DNA of 11,640 nt from CAYUAG01 sp046483025 (GTDB lineage: Bacteria; Zhuqueibacterota; QNDG01; CAYUAG01), in assembly GCA_046483025.1 (NCBI GenBank), contig JAWODZ010000242.1:1-11640 (forward strand), read 5' to 3'. Shown here one piece after another: positions 1 to 6,225 of the stretch. The notes beneath the pieces are model-generated. The model had not been told where the DNA came from. It ran no database searches and was given only the letters and a program-made list of their open reading frames with translations. Made by a program: the position numbers and the translations under genes. Position 1 is the stretch's first letter. The number at the start of each line of letters is the position of its first letter.

Positions 1-821
1 ACCACTTTTTCTTCAAGATCAATCACCAGCAGACCTTCAGACATACAGGAAATAACACTTTCCATCTCTTTATGCTGTTCAGAAATCTTATTGATGCGGG
101 AGTTTAAATCTTCAGCCATTTTATTCATAGCCACAGAAAGAATTTCAAATTCCTCGGAACCGGAAATATGTACTCGATGATTTAGTTTTCCTTTACCAAA
201 ATTAACCGCAGCTTCTTTAAGATTACGTATAATGCTCTTTATTCTTCGGGAGAGTAGAAAAGAGATTGTAACCGCCAGAAAAATAACAATGATGCCAATG
301 ACAACCATACGTCGATAAAAAGCATTGATCGTCCTGTACAGCTTGATAATGGGAAAAGAACTGCGCACAACAGCTTTTATCTGACCCTGATGTGATAACG
401 GCACTGCTGTATAAATCATATGTTTTTTTATGGTCGCACTATATCTGATGGACGTTCCTGTGCTGTCATTCATGGCTGTCCTGATCTCCGGACGGTCAGC
501 ATGATTTTCCATCAAGTCTGGATCATGATCAGAGTCAGCAACAACTCTACCGGATGGAAGGATTACAGTAATACGAAAACCAATATGTTGTCCCAAATTC
601 TTACACAGATTTTGAACAGTATCAAATCTTTCTGATAAAATATCATCCTGGATAATGTGAGCAATAAGCAGGGATCTGTTCCTTAAATCCTTTTTAGAAA
701 GCTCTATATAGGTGTCTCGTACAGCAAGTGATACAACCCAGGTCAACACTCCCAGTGAAATTACTAAGATCACAAGATATAGAGGAAAATATTGCCAGAA
801 AAGAGATTTTGGTTTTTTCAC
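1..821 (-). CDS. phoR: PhoR-like sensor histidine kinase, N-terminal 273 residues (runs off left edge)
   Basis: Membrane sensor kinase of the phosphate-starvation two-component system; the partner is the PhoB-like regulator immediately upstream. The open frame starts at GTG 821, with AGGA 8 nt before it, four bases after the regulator's stop, so the two genes are an operon. Visible parts: TM helix at residues 11-34, an extracytoplasmic domain at about 35-170, a second TM helix at 172-191, a HAMP linker at about 190-245, and the start of a PAS domain from about 252 (MSEGLLVIDLEE). The extracytoplasmic domain carries ADSDHDPDLMENHADRPE (95-112), a pattern typical of PhoR-family sensors. The dimerisation/phosphoacceptor and ATPase domains lie beyond position 1. 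The ORF has no in-frame stop. Which PhoR-like signal it senses is inferred from the phoB/phoU neighbours. Confidence 0.9.
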   Translation of the reverse strand, partial: MKKPKSLFWQYFPLYLVILVISLGVLTWVVSLAVRDTYIELSKKDLRNRSLLIAHIIQDDILSERFDTVQNLCKNLGQHIGFRITVILPSGRVVADSDHDPDLMENHADRPEIRTAMNDSTGTSIRYSATIKKHMIYTAVPLSHQGQIKAVVRSSFPIIKLYRTINAFYRRMVVIGIIVIFLAVTISFLLSRRIKSIIRNLKEAAVNFGKGKLNHRVHISGSEEFEILSVAMNKMAEDLNSRINKISEQHKEMESVISCMSEGLLVIDLEEKV

Positions 822-825
822 AGTA

Positions 826-1512
826 CTATTCCTGAAATCTGTATCCGATACCTCTAACCGTCTCTACATATTTACCGGCAGATTTCAATTTTTTTCTTAA
901 GCCCGTAATTTGGACATCTACAGATCGATCCGTGACCGGATAATCGCTCCCTTTTACTGCATCAATTATCTGTCCTCTGGTAAAAACCCATCCCGGTCTG
1001 CGAACAAGTAACTTAAGAATATAGAATTCAGTAGCAGTGAGGGGTACAGGTTGGTCATCAACTGTAACTATAAATTTGGAAGAATCAATTTTAATATTAT
1101 GAATTGACATGACTGATGTTTCTTCTGAAAAATCTTTACCCGCTCTTCTCAACACAGATCGGATTCTGGCAATCAAAATACGGGGTTTAAAGGGTTTAGT
1201 GATATAGTCATCCGCACCTAATTCCAGTCCGGCTACAATATCAGACTCTTCTCCTTTGGCTGTTATCATGACAATAAGAATTTTTTTAGTTTCATCATCT
1301 GATTTTAATCTTCTGCATACCTCAAATCCATCTATACCGGGAAGCATAAGATCAAGTAAAACCAGATCCGGTGGAGATGTTTTAATTTGTGAAATGCCTT
1401 CCTCTCCTGTCAGCGTACTGGTTACCCGATATCCTTCTTTTTCCAGATTGAACTGAATCAATTCTTGAATATCTGTCTCATCCTCAATAATTAATATATA
1501 ATCTTTACTCAT
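826..1512 (-). CDS. phoB: PhoB-like response regulator (OmpR/PhoB family), 228 aa
   Basis: Phosphate-regulon transcription factor. The receiver domain (residues 1-120) has the acidic pocket E10-D11, phosphoacceptor D54 (LLDLMLPG), T84 and K106 (KPF). The C-terminal winged-helix DNA-binding domain (about 130-228) has the family's RSVDVQITGLRKKL recognition helix and ends VRGIGYRFQE. I start at ATG 1512 (MSKDYILIIEDE) because GGGGA lies just upstream and the receiver fold begins there. A TTG five codons earlier would also keep the frame open but has no ribosome-binding site. Co-transcribed with the kinase that follows and divergent from phoU. The intergenic repeats at 1606-1638 are its likely binding site. 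Confidence 0.93.
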   Translation of the reverse strand: MSKDYILIIEDETDIQELIQFNLEKEGYRVTSTLTGEEGISQIKTSPPDLVLLDLMLPGIDGFEVCRRLKSDDETKKILIVMITAKGEESDIVAGLELGADDYITKPFKPRILIARIRSVLRRAGKDFSEETSVMSIHNIKIDSSKFIVTVDDQPVPLTATEFYILKLLVRRPGWVFTRGQIIDAVKGSDYPVTDRSVDVQITGLRKKLKSAGKYVETVRGIGYRFQE

Positions 1513-1543
1513 AATTTCCCCATACAATATAAATATAAATTAA

Positions 1544-1549
1544 ATTATA
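1544..1549 (-). promoter_or_regulatory. Candidate -10 box for phoB-phoR
   Basis: The minus strand reads TATAAT here, a perfect -10 match, 31 nt upstream of the phoB ATG. No -35 at the usual 17-bp spacing is convincing; the best TTGATT (1571-1576) is 21 bp away, which would fit an activator-assisted promoter. The region is very A+T-rich, so a chance match is possible. Confidence 0.35.
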
Positions 1550-1605
1550 AGGTAATATAGAAAAAAACATAATCAACTTCAAGAAATTTCTTACTATTAG
1601 AACAA

Positions 1606-1638
1606 TTTCTAATAGTATTCTAACACATTTCTAACAAT
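1606..1638 (+). promoter_or_regulatory. Putative Pho box: three 11-bp direct repeats upstream of phoU
   Basis: The hexamer TTCTAA occurs at 1607-1612, 1618-1623 and 1629-1634, exactly 11 bp apart, placing all copies on one face of the helix. PhoB/PhoP-type regulators bind direct repeats with this 11-bp period (TTAACA-like in Bacillus, CTGTCAT-like in E. coli). An inverted copy, TTAGAA at 1597-1602, forms a perfect 9-bp inverted repeat with the first unit (CTATTAGAA 1594-1602, TTCTAATAG 1607-1615). The repeats face phoU; TACATT at 1641-1646 is a possible -10. The position between divergent phoB and phoU supports autoregulation. Function is inferred. Confidence 0.6.
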
Positions 1639-1663
1639 AGTACATTATTTTAAATAGTTAAAC

Positions 1664-1695
1664 CTATAAAAATTAAATTTTTTTAATTTTTATAG
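1664..1695 (+). other. Perfect 14-bp AT-rich hairpin in the phoU leader
   Basis: CTATAAAAATTAAA (1664-1677) is exactly complementary to TTTAATTTTTATAG (1682-1695) across a 4-nt T loop. It ends 12 nt before the phoU Shine-Dalgarno (AAAGGAG 1707-1713), so it would lie in the 5' untranslated RNA if transcription starts near 1653. It could be an attenuator, an mRNA-stability element, a barrier to read-through towards phoB, or a protein-binding palindrome. Only the structure is seen. Confidence 0.55.
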
Positions 1696-1720
1696 TGCTC
1701 AGTAAAAAAGGAGAATAAAA

Positions 1721-2377
1721 ATGCCTAATATATTTCAAAATGAACTTTATAGATTAGAAAAATATATTCTTAATTTAGGTGCTCTGGTAGAAGAACGACT
1801 AAATCAAGCAGTTGAGTCTATAAAAAATATAGACCGAAATTTAGCAGAAAAAATAATAGAAAATGACAAAGAAATCGACCAGAAAGAAGTTGAATTAGAA
1901 GAAGAGTGCTTGAAACTCTTAGCACTTTATCAACCCGTAGCAATCGATCTGCGTTTTATTATAGTGGTTTTAAAAATAAATAATGATCTCGAACGCATAG
2001 GGGATCTTGTAGTAAATATTTGTGAATGTGCAATTTTTCTTTCGCACCAACCAGATACACAACCTGTGTTTGACTTTAGTGAAATGTCTGAAAAGGTAAA
2101 AAAAATGCTAAAAATGAGTCTGGATTCTCTGGTCAATATGGACCTGGATGTGGCAAAACAGGTATGTAAAATTGACAGCAAAATTGATGAAATGAATAGA
2201 AATATGTATGAACAGGTGGAAAAAGGTATCATGAAACACCCGGAACATGTTAAAATATACCTTTATAATCGTTCTATTTCCAAACACTTAGAAAGAATTG
2301 CCGATCTGGCAACCAATATTGCTGAAGATGTCATTTATATGATTGAAGGTGAGATTGTGAGGCATAAGGGTGAGTAA
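1721..2377 (+). CDS. phoU: PhoU phosphate-signalling regulator, 218 aa
   Basis: Cytoplasmic helical-bundle protein that links phosphate transport to PhoR and restrains Pho signalling when phosphate is plentiful. Two PhoU repeats are visible: the first with PVAIDLR (72-78) and the metal-cluster motif DLERIGD (89-95), the second with HLERIAD (189-195). Length is normal for the family (about 215-240). Start ATG 1721 has AAAGGAG seven bases upstream, and the protein opens with the expected F-x-x-E-L...L. It diverges from phoB-phoR rather than closing a pst operon; no pstSCAB genes are in the window. A palindrome at 2402-2434 follows 24 nt after the stop. Confidence 0.95.
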   Translation: MPNIFQNELYRLEKYILNLGALVEERLNQAVESIKNIDRNLAEKIIENDKEIDQKEVELEEECLKLLALYQPVAIDLRFIIVVLKINNDLERIGDLVVNICECAIFLSHQPDTQPVFDFSEMSEKVKKMLKMSLDSLVNMDLDVAKQVCKIDSKIDEMNRNMYEQVEKGIMKHPEHVKIYLYNRSISKHLERIADLATNIAEDVIYMIEGEIVRHKGE

Positions 2378-2401
2378 TATAAGGCTTAGCGCATACTAGT
2401 A

Positions 2402-2434
2402 AAACCTTCCAGGTTTTAAAAACCTGGAAGGTTT
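2402..2434. repeat. Perfect 16-bp palindrome between convergent genes; bidirectional terminator or dispersed element
   Basis: AAACCTTCCAGGTTTT (2402-2417) and AAAACCTGGAAGGTTT (2419-2434) are exact reverse complements around a single A. It sits 24 nt past phoU and 14 nt past the convergent gene ending at 2449, the right place to terminate both. Neither side has a proper T tract. I recall near-identical ACCTTCCAGGTTTT palindromes scattered in Bacteroidota-like genomes, so it may be a dispersed palindromic repeat serving as terminator. Confidence 0.7.
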
Positions 2435-2448
2435 ATTAGATTAAACTT

Positions 2449-2817
2449 TCAGAGAAGATTGTTCTTTCTTTGTTCTCTAAACTTTTTCCAACGACCTTTA
2501 AAAAATGTTCGAGAAACTATATAACACATAAACCCCAAAATTAAATTTAAAATTAATAAGAATAATAAACCTGATTCGAACTTTAAAAATATAACTTTAA
2601 ATATTTGATCACCTATTTGATCACCTAATAATAATATCGCAGGTAAAACTACAAAAATAATATAAGAGGGATAAAGAAGAGTCCCTAATCGTTCCCAACC
2701 TTTCTTTCTACAAATAAATGAAATATAATCAAGAAAATTTAGATAGTTATCTATACTATAAAGACTTGGTATTGTCACCTTACCGACATTTTTGTCTTTT
2801 CCCAATTGTTCTTTCAT
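2449..2817 (-). CDS. Small membrane protein of unknown function, 122 aa or longer
   Basis: I do not recognise this gene. As called from ATG 2817 it has an N-terminal soluble part of about 50 residues, two hydrophobic segments (YIIFVVLPAILLLG, about 52-65; LLFLLILNLILGFMCYIV, about 84-101) and a basic C-terminus (FKGRWKKFREQRKNN). The start is doubtful: ATG 2817 has no Shine-Dalgarno, and the same frame stays open for 27 more codons to a TGA at 2899-2901. Those codons encode another hydrophobic stretch (LIFLLLTILQGSFIAI) that looks coding. The true start may be a non-ATG codon, for example ATT at 2854-2856 behind AAGGA, or the 5' end may be broken. It is more A+T-rich than its neighbours. No partner gene is adjacent; it is convergent with phoU. 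Confidence 0.6.
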   Translation of the reverse strand: MKEQLGKDKNVGKVTIPSLYSIDNYLNFLDYISFICRKKGWERLGTLLYPSYIIFVVLPAILLLGDQIGDQIFKVIFLKFESGLLFLLILNLILGFMCYIVSRTFFKGRWKKFREQRKNNLL

Positions 2818-3012
2818 TATATTTTTTATATTCTTTAAAGGTTCACTAATAGCAATAAAACTTCCTTGTAGAATCGTAAGTAATAAAAATATCAGGGATC
2901 AATTTAATTTTGACACCTGGAGTTTTATTCCGTTTCGGTTTTATTCTAAATGTAAAATTTGTTTATAAATGTCATACTGCTTGTCATCAAAACATATTGT
3001 TTTTATTGTATC

Positions 3013-3041
3013 TGTCAGTCTTCGAAAAGCTCAGACTGACA
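3013..3041. repeat. 9-bp stem palindrome of dispersed-repeat type after the LytTR gene
   Basis: TGTCAGTCT (3013-3021) pairs with AGACTGACA (3033-3041) around an 11-nt loop containing TCGAAAAGCTC. It lies 42 nt beyond the stop of the regulator at 3083 and could end that transcript, although no T tract follows. The sequence closely resembles the GTCAGTCTGAGCTT-CGAAGACTGAC palindromes I recall as abundant intergenic repeats in several bacterial phyla. Confidence 0.6.
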
Positions 3042-3082
3042 TAAGGATAGCTTTTTGGGTATGTCCAGTGTAACCATTTCCA

Positions 3083-3826
3083 TTACAAATGTATCTTCTT
3101 CCTGAATTCTTTCACATATCCCTGACTTACTATCAGCTCTTTCCCGTTGTTCATTTTTAATTTTAGCTTTCCGGCAAACCAGCGATGAATGGACTGGATA
3201 TGATCTATATTAACAATAGCAGAACGGTGGACCCGTATAAAATATTTCTGCTCCAGTTGATCTTCCAGTTTCCGAAGAGTAAAAGGGATAATATGACTGT
3301 CCTTGTCGGTATGGAGAAAGGTATATTTATCCTTAGCTTTAAAATAAATCACATCCTCAACCGGAACAATTAACATCCTGTCTCCTGTACGGACCGAAAA
3401 CCGCTTGATAGCATCTTCTTTTTTCCGAATCGATACCAATAATTGTTTCCAGTCCACTAACTGAACAATATCATCGCCCAGAAGTTTAAAAAGCTTAGTT
3501 ACTGCCCGGTCCAGTTTTTCTTCAGAAACAGGTTTTACCAGATAATCAACCGCATTTTCCTCAAAAGCCTGAAGAGCATACTGATCAAAAGCAGTTGTGA
3601 ATATAACAGCAGGAGGCTTTTTCAATCGCTGCAGCATTTCAAATCCTGAAAGCAGGGGCATCTTGATATCCAGAAAGATAACATCAGGACTGATTTTTTT
3701 TATCAGCTCCAACGCTTCTTTTCCATTATATGCTTCACCTGAAATTTCTATCTGATCATACTTTTTCAGCATTCGTCTCAGCCGGGTACAGGCTAATTTT
3801 TCGTCATCGATAATTAAAGCTTTCAT
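3083..3826 (-). CDS. LytTR-family response regulator, 247 aa
   Basis: Transcription factor of the LytR/AlgR type, partner of the LytS-like kinase upstream. The receiver domain (residues 1-120) has D7-D8 (IIDDE), phosphoacceptor D53 (FLDIKMP), T77/T78 and K98 (LVKPV). The LytTR DNA-binding domain (about 140-247) shows IVPVEDVIYFKAKDKYT, FIRVHRSAIVNIDHI and a KLKLKMNNGKELIVS beta strand. LytTR proteins usually bind pairs of short direct repeats. ATG 3826 has no clear Shine-Dalgarno of its own; a 22-codon ORF ends four bases upstream, so translation is probably coupled to it. It is the last gene of the minus-strand array starting near 9755, so it likely controls that array or envelope genes elsewhere. 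Confidence 0.92.
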   Translation of the reverse strand: MKALIIDDEKLACTRLRRMLKKYDQIEISGEAYNGKEALELIKKISPDVIFLDIKMPLLSGFEMLQRLKKPPAVIFTTAFDQYALQAFEENAVDYLVKPVSEEKLDRAVTKLFKLLGDDIVQLVDWKQLLVSIRKKEDAIKRFSVRTGDRMLIVPVEDVIYFKAKDKYTFLHTDKDSHIIPFTLRKLEDQLEQKYFIRVHRSAIVNIDHIQSIHRWFAGKLKLKMNNGKELIVSQGYVKEFRKKIHL

Positions 3827-3830
3827 TTAC

Positions 3831-3899
3831 TCATCTCTTAAATAAAAAATCAATTACTTTTGATACAAGCAAAAATGTAACAGGACGATATATTTTCAT
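3831..3899 (-). CDS. Candidate 22-aa peptide between kinase and LytTR regulator
   Basis: Unannotated short ORF: ATG 3899, GGAG five bases upstream (3905-3908), TGA at 3831-3833. It begins 14 nt after the kinase stop and ends four bases before the regulator's ATG. The peptide starts MKIYRP, has a hydrophobic core TFLLVSKVIDFLF, and ends KR, so it is a basic-flanked, potentially amphipathic or membrane helix. It has a better ribosome-binding site than the regulator, suggesting at least a translational-coupling role. A signal or membrane peptide acting on the kinase is possible but unproven. Such a short ORF could arise by chance; the Shine-Dalgarno and tight spacing are the evidence. Confidence 0.4.
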   Translation of the reverse strand: MKIYRPVTFLLVSKVIDFLFKR

Positions 3900-3913
3900 T
3901 AATTCTCCAGTTT

Positions 3914-4966
3914 TTAAAGGTAATGATGATTATTATTTTTTAAAGGAATCCTAATTGTTACCAATGTTCCTTTTCTGGATTTTGTGTCTATATAAAAATC
4001 ATAATCTTCATCATAAAGGAGTTTTAATCGTTCTCTGATACTGGTAAGACCATACCCTGAGGATATACTGCTGGTCATAAAACCAGGTCCATTGTCTGAA
4101 ACTGAAATCTTAATATATTTTTTATTTACCTGAACAGTTATTTCAATACTTACTGTTTCTTTCTGCTTTTCAAGAACATGTTTTACCACATTTCCCACCA
4201 ATGGTTCAATTAAAAGACCAGGTATTTTTATATTATGCATATTTTTTGAATAATGAAATGAATAATTCATTTTATCGCCGAACCTGAGTTTCTCCAGTTC
4301 AAGATAATCTCTGATCAGAGACAATTCTTCCTCGACAGGAATGAATGTCTGGTTAGAAATAGAAAGTACATTTCGATACAATTCAGACAGACGTACAATA
4401 CTTTTCTCCACCATCTGGGGATTATCATATACCAAAGCTGCCAGAGAATTCAGGGTATTAAAAAGGAAATGAGGATTCAGTTTGGCCTGTAAACTGTTAA
4501 ACCGGGCTTCTGACTCCAGCCTCCTGAGCTGCTCATTTTCCAGTTCAGCTCTTTTAAGATGAGCAATTTTTTTCTCAAGTTTTAATTTATGAACTTCAAA
4601 TAATGTTATTCCTGCACTGAAAACCACACCCACAATTATTACAAGAAGATAATTGTTATTAAAATTCATTTTTCCCTGCAAAATCAGGGAACTCATCATC
4701 AATCCGATACCAACTCCCAAACTGGAAAGAAGAGTGAAAATCAGAAAGAACAATAAACGCGGCAACAGAGAAATTTGTTCATATAACATATTCAGCAGCA
4801 GAGAACAAAAAAAAGTACAGCTTGAGACATATATAAAAATTTCCCATATATCCGGCCACCATAATTTACCGGAAATAAAAATAGTCAAAGAAAACAGCAA
4901 GACCGTTGCAAAAATCACAAAAAATGCCATCCTGAAGATAAACTTATAATTTAAAGTTAATCTCAT
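3914..4966 (-). CDS. LytS/YehU-type sensor histidine kinase, 350 aa
   Basis: Inner-membrane kinase phosphorylating the adjacent LytTR regulator. Four TM segments (about 11-33, 42-61, 68-96, 105-123) with no large periplasmic loop, so it probably senses something in or near the membrane. A coiled-coil linker (about 124-155) leads to the His_kinase domain with phosphoacceptor H166 in NPHFLFN. The ATPase domain has N-box EPLVGNVVKH (254-263), DNGPGF (291-296) and GYGLTSIRERL. The residue before the N-box asparagine is Gly258, where this family normally has Glu (PLVENA.KH). The start ATG 4966 overlaps the beta-barrel gene's stop by four bases (ATGA), so kinase translation is coupled to the envelope genes. 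Confidence 0.93.
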   Translation of the reverse strand: MRLTLNYKFIFRMAFFVIFATVLLFSLTIFISGKLWWPDIWEIFIYVSSCTFFCSLLLNMLYEQISLLPRLLFFLIFTLLSSLGVGIGLMMSSLILQGKMNFNNNYLLVIIVGVVFSAGITLFEVHKLKLEKKIAHLKRAELENEQLRRLESEARFNSLQAKLNPHFLFNTLNSLAALVYDNPQMVEKSIVRLSELYRNVLSISNQTFIPVEEELSLIRDYLELEKLRFGDKMNYSFHYSKNMHNIKIPGLLIEPLVGNVVKHVLEKQKETVSIEITVQVNKKYIKISVSDNGPGFMTSSISSGYGLTSIRERLKLLYDEDYDFYIDTKSRKGTLVTIRIPLKNNNHHYL

Positions 4967-6222
4967 TTCACATATATTCCTATTTCAAAATAAAAAGATT
5001 GAAAAAATTCACCAAATTCGGTTTTTCTTTTACCCTGAAAGATATAGTTTCTTTCGTAAAAAGTAAAGTAATTTCCTATCTGTATATTTAATTCCGGAAT
5101 AAAGACATAACTGAAATCAGCAAGATTCAAAAGACAGGTTGATCGTAATTCTATTTTTCTGTTAAGAGGAATTTGGATATAATTCATAAGATAGTCCCTC
5201 ATCGCTCCTTTGGCTGAAAATACATTCAGACTCCAGAGAAGATTTGCTTCTGCCAATTCTTCAAAAGGTGGTTTTAATCTAGAATAAATAAACTTTTGCT
5301 GATCCATAATAGATTCCCATTCTTTAGCACTGTATCCCTGATCCTGATGATAATACTCTGCTATCCAGAGTATATTTCCGGGCAGTGTGTACTGAAATCC
5401 GGCCAGATACCTGCAGTAGTATTTATTGTCATTCCGGCGAAAATCAGATAAAGGATTCTCAGTAAAAAGCCTGCTGCCGTGGCCAATAGTCTGATGGTAA
5501 CAGGTATAGCTTCCTTGCTGGGCAGATAATTCTCCGTGCACTTCCAACCGATCACCGGTGACAGCAGAAAAATTAGCACCCCAGACAGGGGACTCCTCTT
5601 TATCCAGACAGCCAATCAAAGAAACATCCATGCCATACATATTTTGATAAAACCGGAAAGCCAATGTTGATTCCCAGGAACTGAAGGAAGATTCCATATC
5701 TATGGTAGTCACATAACAAAACGCCAGGGAAAAAGATTTCCCAAAGTATTCCAGTTTGACCAGATCATTGCCGCTGGTCAGCTTTTCCCGGTTCTCAGGA
5801 TCATTCAAGCGTTTACCCGGAGCCACCACATCCGTTGGATTAAAAGCATATCCTGTACCCCAGCGCAGAATTGCCCTGCCGGTCATGAGTATCAGAGTGG
5901 GAGAGAGATCTTTCTGAAAATAAAACTGTTTGATATCCACGATGTTATCCCATTTGTTATTCTCATATTTCAGCCTCCCCAGGATATCTAGTTGCCACTG
6001 CAGGGAAAGAAGCTCTGTCTGAAGACTCAGGTGCTGAAATAAAGAGCCATGGGGACCGTTGGTATACCCCAGGGCCTTCATTGTCCGATTCGCAGGATTA
6101 AACCCTGATTCTCTGAAACAAGTGTAATAATTTTTGTACAGAGTGAAAAACCTCCATTTCTCACTCCATAAAATTCCGGGCAGAAGAATCAAAAAAAAGA
6201 GTATGACTTTTCGGATATTCAC
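4963..6222 (-). CDS. Outer-membrane beta-barrel protein of the transport module, 419 aa
   Basis: Exported protein with a Sec signal (MNIRKVILFFLILLPGILW, cleavage near residue 20). The rest has alternating aromatic/hydrophobic strands typical of an outer-membrane barrel and ends on an aromatic-rich strand (SFYFEIGIYVK). A segment at about 115-135, GRAILRWGTGYAFNPTDVV, resembles the G-x-x-x-x-WG-x-G-x-FNP-x-D signature I associate with barrels found beside LolA-like proteins and ABC or RND transporters. It lies 3 nt after the LolA-like gene and overlaps the kinase start. A role as the outer-membrane acceptor or exit of the module is inferred from context; family assignment is tentative and the substrate is unknown. 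Confidence 0.78.
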   Translation of the reverse strand: MNIRKVILFFLILLPGILWSEKWRFFTLYKNYYTCFRESGFNPANRTMKALGYTNGPHGSLFQHLSLQTELLSLQWQLDILGRLKYENNKWDNIVDIKQFYFQKDLSPTLILMTGRAILRWGTGYAFNPTDVVAPGKRLNDPENREKLTSGNDLVKLEYFGKSFSLAFCYVTTIDMESSFSSWESTLAFRFYQNMYGMDVSLIGCLDKEESPVWGANFSAVTGDRLEVHGELSAQQGSYTCYHQTIGHGSRLFTENPLSDFRRNDNKYYCRYLAGFQYTLPGNILWIAEYYHQDQGYSAKEWESIMDQQKFIYSRLKPPFEELAEANLLWSLNVFSAKGAMRDYLMNYIQIPLNRKIELRSTCLLNLADFSYVFIPELNIQIGNYFTFYERNYIFQGKRKTEFGEFFQSFYFEIGIYVK

Positions 6223-6225
6223 GGA

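Noticed and set aside
420..635. 71-codon plus-strand ORF
   Set aside because: It is a shadow of the PhoR-like gene, whose minus-strand frame is continuous and carries the PhoR motif here.
1513..1527. TTG start extending the PhoB-like protein by five residues
   Set aside because: The ribosome-binding site GGGGA lies inside this extension and points to ATG 1512.
2899..2916. Near-palindromic TCAATTTAATTTTGA as an operator
   Set aside because: Imperfect, A+T-rich, and not placed next to a supported promoter.
4653..4949. 98-codon plus-strand ORF
   Set aside because: Antisense to the transmembrane region of the LytS-like kinase; no ribosome-binding site or recognisable content.
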